A stretch of DNA of 64,000 nucleotides from Echinicola shivajiensis (GCF_018642165.1 NZ_JAHHZM010000005.1:124001-188000); one strand, 5' to 3'. Positions 10,103-20,619 are shown, counted from the stretch's first letter. A program made the numbers and translations. The notes: generated by a model from the sequence alone, not told the origin.

Positions 10103-10246
10103 CCCGAAATATCAATGTCGTTCAGTTAAGTGAAGCGCGGGACAGAGTCACCCTGAGCGGAGTCGAAGGGTAAGACACTGGACCTCGACTCCGCTCGGTC
10201 TGACATCTCTATAAATCCCTTAACTAAACGACATTGCCCGAAATAT
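10103..10246. mobile_element. MITE-like element with 18-base terminal inverted repeats and 10-base direct repeats
   Basis: CAATGTCGTTCAGTTAAG at 10113-10130 is matched by its inverted copy at 10219-10236 with one mismatch. Directly outside both ends is the identical 10-mer CCCGAAATAT (10103-10112 and 10237-10246), as expected of a target-site duplication. Inside, a second hairpin pairs GAGCGGAGTCGA with TCGACTCCGCTC. The element proper is 124 bases and holds no gene, so it would need a transposase supplied in trans. The direct repeats and TIRs are read directly; mobility is inferred. Confidence 0.7.
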
Positions 10247-10252
10247 GCATTA

Positions 10253-10310
10253 GCCTATCTATTACGATTTAATCCGCTGCGGCTGATAAAATCAGTCGCT
10301 TTTGATAGGC
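10253..10310 (+). terminator. nested hairpin with T-run
   Basis: GCGGCTGAT (10279-10287) pairs with ATCAGTCGC (10291-10299), followed by TTTT. An outer arm GCCTATC (10253-10259) pairs with GATAGGC (10304-10310). It may stop transcription coming from the sulfatase before the next susC operon. Confidence 0.5.
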
Positions 10311-10753
10311 AGTCAAAATGTTTGATATACGATGATGGCGTGTGAATATCTATCAAGTCTTAAGAGGTTGCTAGTAGCCCCAAATATCAGCCTATCTTGC
10401 TAAGGTTTTACACAATTAATTGTTTTTCAGTTGTTTATTATTGCCTTGTACAGGGTGGTATATTGGTTTTAAACATCATTCCACATTTTTTGTACATAAG
10501 TGCTACACCCTCCACCCTTCAAAAACTAGATTTAACACTAGCTAAAACCATTTAGATACTTTTGGATTCATTGTTTAAGATAGTTTTAAACCTAAAGTTG
10601 ATAAACCTATAACCTTTAATAACCTATATCAAATGATACAGAAAACACCTGTGTAATTCTTTTTTCGAGTTCATGTAGCTCGTGAAATGCAAGGAAGGAT
10701 ATGCTAACCTATGTCATTCCAATTAAAAATAACCCAATCTAAACCATTTTCAA

Positions 10754-13700
10754 ATGAAAAAAACATTACCAATGGCAGTAATTTTTTTTACTGTTAAGAA
10801 GCTATTTTTTCTTCTTTTTCTGATGTTTATCCTGGGCCCGCCCATAGCCTTTGGAGCCATTAGATCAGAAGAATTTTTTTCAGACTACGATGAGACCAAT
10901 AAAGGTCGCTATCGGTGGGGAATAAAAGTCCCTATTGAACACCTTGTTAAAGGTAAAGTACTGGAGAAAGAAACAGGAGAGACCTTGCCGGGAGTGGCCA
11001 TTATGCTTAAGGGGACCTCTATCGGGACAATTACTGATTTGGATGGGAATTATAGTTTAACTATTCCCGATGGACATGAAAACCCAGTAATTGTTTTCCG
11101 CTCTTTGGGATATTTACCAATCGAGATAGCAGTAGATGGGAAATCCCAAATTGATGTGGAATTGGTTTCGAGCATGGAAAATCTTGACGAAGTAGTCGTG
11201 GTAGGTTATGGTGTTCAGGAAAAAGAAAGCTCATTGGCTTCCATTTCACAGGTTACAGGCGAGGACCTTCAAAAAAATGGGGCAGTATCCTTATCGAATG
11301 CCCTCACCGGCCGTGCCCCTGGGGTTTTTACTGTTCAGACTTCAGGAGAACCTGGGGCCGATGCTGCTAGGCTGCTAATCAGAGGTAAATCATCATGGGT
11401 TGATAATAGTCCTCTTGTATTAGTGGATGGTGTTGAACGGAATTATAATGATATTGACCCCAATGAGGTTGAAACCATTTCTGTATTGAAAGATGCCTCT
11501 GCTACTGCTGTATTTGGGGTTAAGGGAGCAAATGGCGTAATATTGATTACCACCAAACGAGGTAGGGAAGGCGCTATTAAGCTCAATTATACTTCTGAAT
11601 TAAGTTTAAAAGAGCCCTTGCTAAGAAGAAATATGGCAGGTAGTTATGAGACTGCATTGGTCATGAATGAAGCCTATAGAAATGATGGTAGCTGGAATTC
11701 CCTCATTCCAGAGTCGATTCTGGAGCATTACCGATTACAGGACATGCCCTATATTTATCCAAACACTGATTGGGAAGAAATGACGATCAGGGATTATGGT
11801 TATGCCCAAAAACACAACCTAAATTTTTCCGGGGGAACTAAGTTTGCAAAAATATTTACATCGCTAAGTTATTTGTACGATGGAGATATTTATAAGACGG
11901 TTAAGAATCCATTATACGATCCTGAGTTTAAATACAACAGGTATAATTATCGGACAAATATTGATATGGATATTACCTCTACTACCAAATTGTCTTTAGA
12001 TGCAGGTGGTTATGTAGGGGTGAAAAACTCGCCAAACGAAACAGCTGGAATTAGGATTAACCGACCTATTTTTATGTTAGGGCCCATGGAAATTCCTCCA
12101 TTCTATCCTTCAGAAGTGCTGGAGCAGTATCCTGATAGTGTATTCCCTGATGAAACGGGCCTAAGGTATTCCACCACTGGAATAATGAATGCTAATAACC
12201 CTTATAACGCATTGAATAATAGCGGGTTTAGGCAGATAAAAACAACCGAGCTAAATACCACCCTAAAATTGCGCCAAAAGCTAGACTTTATTACTGAAGG
12301 TTTGGTGGTGCAAGGTAGGTTGGCCTATAACCATGTGGAGGGCTATCAGAAGAATTATAATGTGGATGAGGTAGCCTATAAACTCTTGCCAGATGGAACT
12401 TGGGAAAGGTATAAGGGCAGGGATAATGAGGATAATCACGGTCCTAAATTGCCGATTTCTCCCGGGGATGAGTTTATTAACAGAGGGCCCTTCAGGAGTA
12501 CTTATTATGAGGCTTCTATTAATTACGCAAGAAAATTCAACAGACATGATATTACCGCTTTATTCCTAGGAAATAGAAGGACTTGGCAGAATGATGTTGA
12601 TTTCCCGCATTATGAAGAAGGGATAGTGGGAAGGGTGACTTATAACTATAATAAAAAATACTTGGTGGAAGTAAATATGGGACTGAATGGATCCGAACAG
12701 TTTGCTCCCAAGCACCGCTATGGTTTTTTTCCTTCCTATGCTGTGGGGTGGAACCTGCACAATGAAGACTTTGTGAAATCATTATTTCCATTTCTGACCA
12801 AGGCAAAAGCGAGGTATTCATATGGGGAAGTGGGATATGATGGTTCAGGTGGACAAAGGTGGCTTTACACATCTACCTATGTGAATGGAGGTACCAATCC
12901 AGAACACTATATGCCAGGTACAAAATCTAATTCTGGTTATAATATAACCCCAATTTTAGAAGGACAGGTGGCCAATATAAATGCCTCATGGGAAAGGGCC
13001 ATCAAGCAGGATTTGGGTTTTGAACTAGGGTTTTTAGAAAACAGCATGCTGGGGCTTAGTGTGGACTTTTATCAGGAAAAGCGTGACCAGATCCTTTTGA
13101 ACAGACTATCATTACCTTCTTGGTTTGGTGTGGATGCAAAGCAGCAGAATCTCGGGGCTACTGAAACAAGAGGTTATGAAGTAGAGCTTAATTATACCAA
13201 TCATATAAATAATGAACTTTGGTATTGGTTTAAGGCAGCTTATAGCCGGACAGACAATAGGATAGTCGAAAGGGATGAGCCTAAGCTAAAACCTGAATAT
13301 CAAAAAATGGCAGGAAAGCGAATAGATGAGCGGTTTGGCTATACTTCGGTAGGTTATATACAGGATGTAGATGACCGTATGGCTGCTCCAAGATATGGAA
13401 ATGGTGTTTTTGGTCTTGGGGATGTTATGTATGTGGATTTCAATGGAGATGGAAATATTGACCAGATGGATATGGTGCCTATGGCATTTCCGGGAAACTA
13501 TCCTTTGAATACCTATAATTTTGGAGGGGGCATGAGCTATAAAGGCTTTGACTTGGATTTTAATTTCCAAGGGGCCACAGAAATGTCCAGAAATTTTGTC
13601 GATGCCTATTTATGGCCATTGCATCGTTTAGGCAATCAGATTTTTGATTATCAGTTTGATTATTGGACACCTGATAATAGGGATTCAAGGTATCCAGCAT

Positions 13701-14008
13701 TGCATATGGATGCCAACAGGACCCATAACAATATCAAGGATGGTGATAATACCACTACCAGTGTAAGAGATGCCTCTTATTTGCGTTTAAAGTCTGCACA
13801 AATCGGTTATGTTTTGCCGGAAAGGCTGCTTAATCCATTGAAGATAGATAAACTCCGATTTTTCCTTAGGGGGACCAACCTACTTTCCTGGTCGCCTGAT
13901 TTGCCCATGGGCGATCCAGAAGGTTCCGATGGAGGGAATGGTAACATCACCTTTGGGTATTACCCGATAATCAGAAGATTTACTTTAGGCTTGGAGCTTT
14001 CATTTTAA
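10754..14008 (+). CDS. SusC/RagA-family TonB-dependent transporter
   Basis: This 1084-residue outer-membrane protein begins a five-gene operon (10754-21543). The N-terminus has a long hydrophobic signal (about residues 17-35) followed by an unusual stretch (about 36-64) before the carboxypeptidase-regulatory-like domain (about 66-140, LPGVAIMLKGTSIGTITD). The TonB-box-like DEVVVVGYG is at 145-153 and the plug follows with LKDASATAVFGVKGANG. The barrel ends in ELSF. Its SusD partner begins 10 bases later. It should import sulfated oligosaccharides together with that partner, as inferred from the sulfatases around it. Confidence 0.95.
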   Translation: MKKTLPMAVIFFTVKKLFFLLFLMFILGPPIAFGAIRSEEFFSDYDETNKGRYRWGIKVPIEHLVKGKVLEKETGETLPGVAIMLKGTSIGTITDLDGNYSLTIPDGHENPVIVFRSLGYLPIEIAVDGKSQIDVELVSSMENLDEVVVVGYGVQEKESSLASISQVTGEDLQKNGAVSLSNALTGRAPGVFTVQTSGEPGADAARLLIRGKSSWVDNSPLVLVDGVERNYNDIDPNEVETISVLKDASATAVFGVKGANGVILITTKRGREGAIKLNYTSELSLKEPLLRRNMAGSYETALVMNEAYRNDGSWNSLIPESILEHYRLQDMPYIYPNTDWEEMTIRDYGYAQKHNLNFSGGTKFAKIFTSLSYLYDGDIYKTVKNPLYDPEFKYNRYNYRTNIDMDITSTTKLSLDAGGYVGVKNSPNETAGIRINRPIFMLGPMEIPPFYPSEVLEQYPDSVFPDETGLRYSTTGIMNANNPYNALNNSGFRQIKTTELNTTLKLRQKLDFITEGLVVQGRLAYNHVEGYQKNYNVDEVAYKLLPDGTWERYKGRDNEDNHGPKLPISPGDEFINRGPFRSTYYEASINYARKFNRHDITALFLGNRRTWQNDVDFPHYEEGIVGRVTYNYNKKYLVEVNMGLNGSEQFAPKHRYGFFPSYAVGWNLHNEDFVKSLFPFLTKAKARYSYGEVGYDGSGGQRWLYTSTYVNGGTNPEHYMPGTKSNSGYNITPILEGQVANINASWERAIKQDLGFELGFLENSMLGLSVDFYQEKRDQILLNRLSLPSWFGVDAKQQNLGATETRGYEVELNYTNHINNELWYWFKAAYSRTDNRIVERDEPKLKPEYQKMAGKRIDERFGYTSVGYIQDVDDRMAAPRYGNGVFGLGDVMYVDFNGDGNIDQMDMVPMAFPGNYPLNTYNFGGGMSYKGFDLDFNFQGATEMSRNFVDAYLWPLHRLGNQIFDYQFDYWTPDNRDSRYPALHMDANRTHNNIKDGDNTTTSVRDASYLRLKSAQIGYVLPERLLNPLKIDKLRFFLRGTNLLSWSPDLPMGDPEGSDGGNGNITFGYYPIIRRFTLGLELSF

Positions 14009-14018
14009 AGGAGAAACA

Positions 14019-15758
14019 ATGAAAAACATATTAATATTCAGCATTTTGATTTTGTCCCTGATATCCTGTGAAAGTGATTTCTTGGACAAACAACCTGAAT
14101 CGGACGGCTATACATTTGAAAGTGTTTTTGGGGATTCTGTCAACTATAGGAGCTTTGTAGAAGACCTTGTGGCAAGACCTGCCCTTAAAAGGCATACTGC
14201 TAATAACAGTCCACAGGGAGATTTTGACGATATATCGGACAATTCCATCTCTGGAGCCACATTTACCGGGGTACCCTCGGTGCAAGCAGCTGTGGGGGAT
14301 TTTTATGCCCTGCGCACAAATGGTGAAGCCACTCAAGCGAAAAATGGGACTTTTGAGAATATATGGAGTAAGATCAGGAAAGCCAATGTAGGCTTGGCCA
14401 ATATAGACTATTACCCAGGGAGTGAACAAACCAAAAAGAGGCTCATAGGGATCTGTTATTTCTATAGAGCAGAGAGTTATTTTGAATTGGTTCGTCGATG
14501 GGGTGGAATGCCATATCTCTATCGACCATTAAATGCGGATGATGATATGGACCTTCCACGCCTTGGCTATCAGGAGACCATGAAGAGGGCGGCGATGGAT
14601 TTTGATTCTGCATCCATGTATTTGCCGATTAAGTTTCCAGATAGCGAGTGGGGATTTCCTACAAAAGTAGCCGCTCTTGGCATGAAAGCAAGGACTTTAT
14701 TATATGCTGCAAGTGAATTTGCTATGCAGGATAAGGGAGCAGAAGACCTTTGGGAAGATGCTGCTCTTGCTGCAGACAAAGCTATAAGAGCTGCTGAAGA
14801 GACAGGTTATGGATTGGTTGTTATGGAAGATTATTATTACCTGTTTAAGGAACAGGTCGAGAGTGTCTATATGAAAGAGGTTATTTATGGTAGGCGTTAT
14901 CGGCATAACTGGGGTTCAAATTCTTACAGAAATCGATATAGGCCTCCAGGTCAGCTTAGTGGCAATTACGGAACCCAGCCAAATCAATTATTGGTGGACA
15001 GTTTTGAAATGCAGGAGACAGGCTTGCCTATCGATGATCCAGCGTCTGGTTATAATCCCCAAGAGCCCTATGCTGGTCGTGATCCAAGATTTGAGGAATC
15101 TATTATTCATAACGGCCAGCGGATTATGAACAGGAACATGCAAATCTGGAATGTGGATAATACGCAAAGCCCATCCACCAATGGGTCTCCCAGCTTAAAA
15201 TATCAAGGAGGTGATGTGATAATGGGATATACTCAGACCGGATATTATAACAACAAATGGATGGGAAAGACATTTGGCGCAGATTTGGACATGGTGTGGC
15301 CCGATCTGAGAATGTCAGAACTGTACCTGAATTTTGCAGAGGCAGCTAATGAAGCCTGGACTTCTCCTGTCACCAAAGACAGTAGGTGTTTATACTCCGC
15401 GGAGGAAGCGCTCAATATGGTACGTAACCGTGCAAAAATGCCCAATATCAATTCTAAGTTTTTAGACAAAACTGCCTTTAGGGAACGTGCCAGAAATGAA
15501 AGAAGAATTGAGTTATGTTTTGAAGACCATCGATTGTTTGATATCAGGCGTTGGAAGATCGCCCATCTTCCAGAAAACAGAGATATCTGGAGAATGTTCA
15601 TTTCCAAAGTTCCTTCTTCAGAGGAATATCCCACTGGATTTAAATATACCAAAGAGTTACTCAAGACAAGGGTATTCGAAGAAAAACACTACCTGTTTGT
15701 AATTAAACTGGACGATGCGAACATCGGTTCCAACTTTAATCAAAATCCAGGCTGGTAG
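14019..15758 (+). CDS. SusD/RagB-family lipoprotein
   Basis: 579 residues, lipobox Cys17 (LSLISC) followed by ESD. SusD features include RAESYFELVRRWGGMPYL in the helical repeats and RNERRIELCFEDHRLFDIRRW near the C-terminus, ending FNQNPGW. The gene starts 10 bases after the SusC stop, and the Shine-Dalgarno-like AAAGGAG (14007-14013) overlaps that stop codon, which supports this start. It is the glycan-binding lid of the SusC just upstream. It is longer than the first SusD in the window, as is common where the ligand site has extra loops. Confidence 0.95.
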   Translation: MKNILIFSILILSLISCESDFLDKQPESDGYTFESVFGDSVNYRSFVEDLVARPALKRHTANNSPQGDFDDISDNSISGATFTGVPSVQAAVGDFYALRTNGEATQAKNGTFENIWSKIRKANVGLANIDYYPGSEQTKKRLIGICYFYRAESYFELVRRWGGMPYLYRPLNADDDMDLPRLGYQETMKRAAMDFDSASMYLPIKFPDSEWGFPTKVAALGMKARTLLYAASEFAMQDKGAEDLWEDAALAADKAIRAAEETGYGLVVMEDYYYLFKEQVESVYMKEVIYGRRYRHNWGSNSYRNRYRPPGQLSGNYGTQPNQLLVDSFEMQETGLPIDDPASGYNPQEPYAGRDPRFEESIIHNGQRIMNRNMQIWNVDNTQSPSTNGSPSLKYQGGDVIMGYTQTGYYNNKWMGKTFGADLDMVWPDLRMSELYLNFAEAANEAWTSPVTKDSRCLYSAEEALNMVRNRAKMPNINSKFLDKTAFRERARNERRIELCFEDHRLFDIRRWKIAHLPENRDIWRMFISKVPSSEEYPTGFKYTKELLKTRVFEEKHYLFVIKLDDANIGSNFNQNPGW

Positions 15759-15789
15759 CTAAGAATTTATTATTCAAATGGTAATAAAG

Positions 15790-18700
15790 ATGAAACTAAA
15801 CAAAATAATATACATTTTTTTCGCTTTCCTTTTGATTCCATGCCTAACGGTTGAAGCTCAAAAAGGAAAAGGGAAAAAAACAATTCACACGGTAGCTGCA
15901 CAGGTTATTGATGGGGATGGACAGGCATTGAATGCACAGATATATTCCTCGGAACGAAGGAGAGTTGTCGGTACCAATTCAGAGGGGTATTTTACCTTCG
16001 AAGTGCCAGAAGGCGATATTTTGGTTATTAGATCAGAAGGATATCATGCTAAAACCTTAGATATATCTAGCGAGGAAATTATTTCCGGTAAAATTGCATT
16101 GGCCAAGGCTCCTGCATTTTCTGGCGAAAATCATATACTTTTCACTCCCTTTGACAGTACGTCAGAGCGGAGGAGTGTTGGTTCCTATTCTTATGTAAAA
16201 GGCGAAGAGTTGGAGAGCAATCCTACCCTAAGTCTTGAAAATGCTTTGGGAGGTCGCTTGACTGGCTTATGGCAGTGGCAAGGCAATATGGTTCCTGGAT
16301 GGACCAGCCAGAATTTGTCAGCTGTTTCACCGGCATGGGGAGCTTATGTGGTCATAGTAGATGGAGTGGAAAGACCATTGGATTTTCTAGAACCTGAGAT
16401 CATTGAAAGTGTACAATTGCTCAAAGACGCTACCTTCAAGTCAATGTATGGAGGTAGCCAGGCAAATGGTATTCTTGTGGTTAAGACCAAAAGGGGGAAA
16501 GTCAATAGAAATGGTATCAGGTTAAATGTCCAACGTGGTGTGCATATCCCTACGAGGTTACCAAAATACCTCAATTCTTATGACTATGCTAAGTACTATA
16601 ACCAAGCTCTTGCCAATGATGGTTTTGCCCCTTTGTATACGGAATCGGATTTAGCGGCTTATAAAAATGGAAGCAATCCATACTTATATCCAGATGTGGA
16701 TTATTATGATGAGTTCCTAAACAAATCAATGGATGTAACTAGGATGAGTACCCAAATGACGGGGGGGAATAAAGATGCAAGGTATTTTGCCCACCTAGGG
16801 TACCAGTCTAATGGAGGTTTGGAAAAGTACACCGATTACCCTCACAGTGAAGACATTATTACATTGCGAACAAATGTAGATCTCAACCTTAAGGATTTTA
16901 TTACCCTGAATGCTGGATTTAATGGGGCCTTACAAAATAGGAATACCCCAAATGTCAGTGCTGCTGATATTATCCAGTCTTTGTCAACACTGAGGCCGAA
17001 TGAATTTCCCATAAGCATCCCTGCTGACCTGGCAGGGGTTACCAACCGTGATTTTGTATTGGGAGGTACCGCAGAAAGACAGAATAATCCATATGGTCTT
17101 TTAACAGGTCGTGGCTATAGTGAAAGAAAGGCCAGCTATATTCAATCAGACTTGGGCTTGAATGTAGACCTTGGTCAATGGGTGAAAGGCCTTAGCTTTA
17201 GACCTTTTGTTACTTTCGATATTTACAATGTAGAGACCGCGACAAAGGGGCAGACTTTTGCAGTGTATGAGCCATCTATTGGAGAAAATGGTGATATTGG
17301 TTTCCAACAGTGGGGGGAATACACCAGGCAAACAGGCCAAAGCAGGAGCCTTGCCGAAGTAACCAGAAGATTTGCCTTTAACTTTAAATCCAGTTATCTG
17401 CGGACCTTTGGGCCACATGCCATTAAGGCCTATTTGAATATCTTTCAGTCGCAACTCGAAGTTAGGAATGTGCACCAAAACCCACGTAGGCAGAACTTTG
17501 GAGGCCACTTGAACTATATGTTCAAAAACAGGTATATCGCTGAAATAAATGTCAACAGGGTAGGGGTCAATACCTTTTCTCCCGAAAACCGATATGGAAC
17601 ATTTCCCGCAATAGGATTGGGATGGATTCTCTCCGAAGAAGATTTTATGAAGGAGATATCCTTTCTGGATTACTTCAAGTTTAGAGGATCATATGGTATT
17701 TTAGGTTCTACCGGTCAATATGGCAACGGAGGATTCTTTGCAGACCTTTATAGGGATAGATGGGTATCCAATGGAACATATAATGGCATTGCCGGAGATA
17801 ATTACCGGCTCACTTTGGACCATACAGGCAATCCTGACCTAACCTTCCAGAAATCTTATGAATTTAACACAGGCTTTGATGCATTGCTTTTCAAGGAATC
17901 CACACTGCTTTCATTTGGCTATTTTAACCATAAACATACAGGCTTGTTTTCTACAATGGACAATATGGTTTCAGGCGTGATAGGGAGAAATGAAGCCTTG
18001 CCTTTTGTGAATCACAATGAAGTAAAGGTACATGGTGTAGAGGGACAAATTGAACATACCAGGAGCTTTGGAAAACTGAAAGTGAGCTTAGGGGGGAATA
18101 TGACCTACAGTGTGGCTGAAAATGTAAAAACTAACGAAGCGGATTTCCCTGCAGAAACCCATGGTGGATTGATAAGAAAAGGCACAGAGATTGGGGCCAT
18201 ATTCGGTTATCAATCGGTAGGAACTTTTACCAATCAGGAGGATATTGATAATTCTCCCTTACAGCTGACTGGAAATGTGCGCCCAGGCGATCTTAAATAT
18301 GAAGATACCAATGGGGATGGGGTAGTGGACCAAAGGGATCAGGTTGCAATAGGGAATGCATCTCCCAAGCTGTTTTACGGTGTTTCTTTAAAGCTGAACT
18401 ATAAAGGATTTAATCTGGATGCTTATGGCATTGGCAGCGGAATGTACAACAGGCTTTTTGACAATGCCTATTACCAGATATATGGCAATAGAAAGTACTC
18501 GGCCGTTGTGGTCAGCGGTTTGCCAAATGGAAATCCTCATCCACAATTATCCACTACTTTGGCAGATAATAATTTTGTGAATTCTTCTTATTGGATAGGT
18601 GATGGCAGTTACTTCAAATTGAGAAATGTAGAGCTTGGCTACACATTTACACCAAACAGGGTTAGCTTTTTGGGATTGGGCGGTTTGAAAGTTTTTACCA

Positions 18701-18822
18701 GAGGCTTTAACCTACTTACACTTTCTAAGGTCAAAGATATGGATCCGGAAAATATCGGAGCAGGTATCTTCAATTTTCCTTTAGCAACCACCATAACAGG
18801 CGGAGTTTCCCTATCCTTCTAA
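15790..18822 (+). CDS. atypical SusC-family TonB-dependent transporter
   Basis: Second transporter of the operon, 1010 residues from ATG 15790 (the ATG at 15778 gives four extra residues). A signal peptide ends about residue 24 (TVEAQ), followed by a basic run KGKGKK and a short regulatory-like domain (about 33-105). Where other SusCs have DEVVVVGYG, this one has HILFTPFDSTSERRSV (115-130), so no standard TonB box is visible. The plug is recognisable (GGRLTGL, VIVDGVERPL, LLKDATFKSMYGGSQANG) and the barrel ends SLSF. It is followed by its own SusD. The divergence suggests a different ligand from that of the first pair in the operon or altered TonB contact. Confidence 0.9.
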   Translation: MKLNKIIYIFFAFLLIPCLTVEAQKGKGKKTIHTVAAQVIDGDGQALNAQIYSSERRRVVGTNSEGYFTFEVPEGDILVIRSEGYHAKTLDISSEEIISGKIALAKAPAFSGENHILFTPFDSTSERRSVGSYSYVKGEELESNPTLSLENALGGRLTGLWQWQGNMVPGWTSQNLSAVSPAWGAYVVIVDGVERPLDFLEPEIIESVQLLKDATFKSMYGGSQANGILVVKTKRGKVNRNGIRLNVQRGVHIPTRLPKYLNSYDYAKYYNQALANDGFAPLYTESDLAAYKNGSNPYLYPDVDYYDEFLNKSMDVTRMSTQMTGGNKDARYFAHLGYQSNGGLEKYTDYPHSEDIITLRTNVDLNLKDFITLNAGFNGALQNRNTPNVSAADIIQSLSTLRPNEFPISIPADLAGVTNRDFVLGGTAERQNNPYGLLTGRGYSERKASYIQSDLGLNVDLGQWVKGLSFRPFVTFDIYNVETATKGQTFAVYEPSIGENGDIGFQQWGEYTRQTGQSRSLAEVTRRFAFNFKSSYLRTFGPHAIKAYLNIFQSQLEVRNVHQNPRRQNFGGHLNYMFKNRYIAEINVNRVGVNTFSPENRYGTFPAIGLGWILSEEDFMKEISFLDYFKFRGSYGILGSTGQYGNGGFFADLYRDRWVSNGTYNGIAGDNYRLTLDHTGNPDLTFQKSYEFNTGFDALLFKESTLLSFGYFNHKHTGLFSTMDNMVSGVIGRNEALPFVNHNEVKVHGVEGQIEHTRSFGKLKVSLGGNMTYSVAENVKTNEADFPAETHGGLIRKGTEIGAIFGYQSVGTFTNQEDIDNSPLQLTGNVRPGDLKYEDTNGDGVVDQRDQVAIGNASPKLFYGVSLKLNYKGFNLDAYGIGSGMYNRLFDNAYYQIYGNRKYSAVVVSGLPNGNPHPQLSTTLADNNFVNSSYWIGDGSYFKLRNVELGYTFTPNRVSFLGLGGLKVFTRGFNLLTLSKVKDMDPENIGAGIFNFPLATTITGGVSLSF

Positions 18823-18849
18823 ACTGTATTGAATACGAAAAAGAAAACA

Positions 18850-20610
18850 ATGAGAACGATAAAGAATTTTATATTAGTACTGGTATCATGGGCTGGAATG
18901 ATGGGCTGCACCGAATTTCTGGACCCTATGATTGACGGTACGATTAGTGAAGAGGAGGCATTTGCAAATCATGCCTACTTCAGTGGCCTGCTCAACGAGG
19001 TGTATTTTAACCTTCCCAATCTATATGATATCGGAATGGACTGCGCTACCGATAATGCAGTATTCAACGATTATAGTGCAAATTACCTGAAGGCCAGTAC
19101 AGGCATGCTTTCCCCGATGTTTAACCCTTTTGATAACTGGGTAGGGAGCTACAGAAATATTCGGCGGTTAAATCAGTTTTTGGATAAAATGGTTCTTGAT
19201 CCGTCTAAAGCATACCTAACGCCGGTACGCTTTACAAAACTGGGGACTCCTGCTGATAGCCTGGACAATATCAATACGTTTTATAGGCTATTGGGAGAGG
19301 CATATTTTCTTAGGGCTTATAATGAATTTCAACTACTCCAAGCATATGGTGGAGAAGGGGCAAATGGGGAATTGCTTGGTTTTCCAATTGTCACCGAGGT
19401 ATTGAATGTTGATGAAGATCTGGACCTTCCCCGTGATACCTATGAGGCTTGCGTGAGTCAAATAATTGCTGATTGTGATATGGCCATCAAACATTTGCCT
19501 ATACAATACAAAGGAAATAATGCTGTCCTGGGTGAATCCATGAACGGTAGGGCCAGTGGAATTTCGGCCATGGCTTTAAAGGCCAGGACTTTACTGTATG
19601 CGGCCAGTCCGGCTTTTAACACCGTTAATGACCGTTCCAAATGGGAAGATGCAGCAAGAGCAGCTGGTAAAGCCATAGTAGAGCTAGGAGGATTGACGAA
19701 TCTGACTGGCGTCAATGAGTTTTATTTTACCAGATTGAATGATAAGCGTTTTGATATTAAGGATCAGTTCCTGAGAGGGGCCGTTTTGAATAATAACAAT
19801 GCCTATGAAAATGACCATTATCCACCATCTATGTATGGTAATGGTCGGGTAAACCCTTCTCAAAACTATGTGGATGCTTTCCCTGATAATGAAGGTTATC
19901 CCATCAGTGAAAGCACCTCCTACGATCCTGCTGATCCATACCTAAAAAGAGATCCTCGTTTGAAGCAGTTTGTGGCAGTTAATGGGTCTTCTATGGGGCC
20001 AAATAATTACCACACGGTGGAAACTTTTGTGGGAGGGACTGATGCTTTTAATCCATCCAGGAATACCACCAGGTCCGGATATTACTTGAAAAAATTATTA
20101 AGGTCAGGTAATGTGAGACTTATTCCAGGAAACCAAAGTTCCACTTCTAGGGCTACAGTACTTCTTGGACTTCCAGAACTGTATTTGAATTATGCCGAAG
20201 CAGCCTCGGAGGCTTGGGGCGCGGCAATGGATCCTGAAGGCTATGGTTTCACGGCTGCCCAGGCCATCTCCAAAATTCATCAACGTTATGGTGCAAGTGA
20301 TGTCTATATGAATAAGGAGGCCTTGATGGATCCCATGAAATTTAGAGAACTGGTGAGGAATGAAAGGAGGCTGGAGCTGAGTTTTGAAGGGCATTATTAT
20401 TGGGATTTACGCCGATGGCTCAAGGGTGATGATTTGTCTCCATTAAACAAAGAAGTGCATGGGATTAAAATCACTAAGGATAGTGAGGGTGAATTGGTCT
20501 ATGATAGGTTTTTACTTGAAAAGAAAGAGTTCGCATCACCATTTTCCCCTATTCCATATAATCTTCTGTATAGTTCTTCGAAACTAGTGCAAAACAAAGG
20601 CTGGAATTAA
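18850..20610 (+). CDS. SusD/RagB-family lipoprotein
   Basis: 586 residues from ATG 18850; a TTG at 18829 is in frame but gives a charged extra N-terminus. Lipobox Cys20 (AGMMGC) follows a normal signal. SusD features include EAYFLRAYNEFQLLQAYGG, the internal KARTLLYAASPAF and VRNERRLELSFEGHYYWDLRRW, ending KLVQNKGWN. It is 27 bases after the atypical SusC and should partner it. The adjacent surface lipoprotein gene starts 9 bases on, so the three are one transcript. Confidence 0.95.
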   Translation: MRTIKNFILVLVSWAGMMGCTEFLDPMIDGTISEEEAFANHAYFSGLLNEVYFNLPNLYDIGMDCATDNAVFNDYSANYLKASTGMLSPMFNPFDNWVGSYRNIRRLNQFLDKMVLDPSKAYLTPVRFTKLGTPADSLDNINTFYRLLGEAYFLRAYNEFQLLQAYGGEGANGELLGFPIVTEVLNVDEDLDLPRDTYEACVSQIIADCDMAIKHLPIQYKGNNAVLGESMNGRASGISAMALKARTLLYAASPAFNTVNDRSKWEDAARAAGKAIVELGGLTNLTGVNEFYFTRLNDKRFDIKDQFLRGAVLNNNNAYENDHYPPSMYGNGRVNPSQNYVDAFPDNEGYPISESTSYDPADPYLKRDPRLKQFVAVNGSSMGPNNYHTVETFVGGTDAFNPSRNTTRSGYYLKKLLRSGNVRLIPGNQSSTSRATVLLGLPELYLNYAEAASEAWGAAMDPEGYGFTAAQAISKIHQRYGASDVYMNKEALMDPMKFRELVRNERRLELSFEGHYYWDLRRWLKGDDLSPLNKEVHGIKITKDSEGELVYDRFLLEKKEFASPFSPIPYNLLYSSSKLVQNKGWN

Positions 20611-20619
20611 TAATTAATC

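Larger units (their letters stand above)
9872..10753. other. repeat-rich intergenic region
   Basis: No gene was found in 880 bases. It contains a short palindrome (TGACCC/GGGTCA, 9983-9996), a degenerate short tandem repeat (10004-10061), a MITE-like element with terminal inverted repeats and direct repeats (10103-10246) and a nested hairpin with a T-run (10253-10310). The final 300 bases are plain AT-rich DNA leading to the next susC. It separates two gene groups of the sulfated-glycan locus. Confidence 0.65.

Noticed and set aside
10133-10216. Possible CRISPR-like or structured RNA from the inner hairpin
   Set aside because: Only one copy of the paired sequence exists and no spacer pattern; better explained as part of the MITE-like element.
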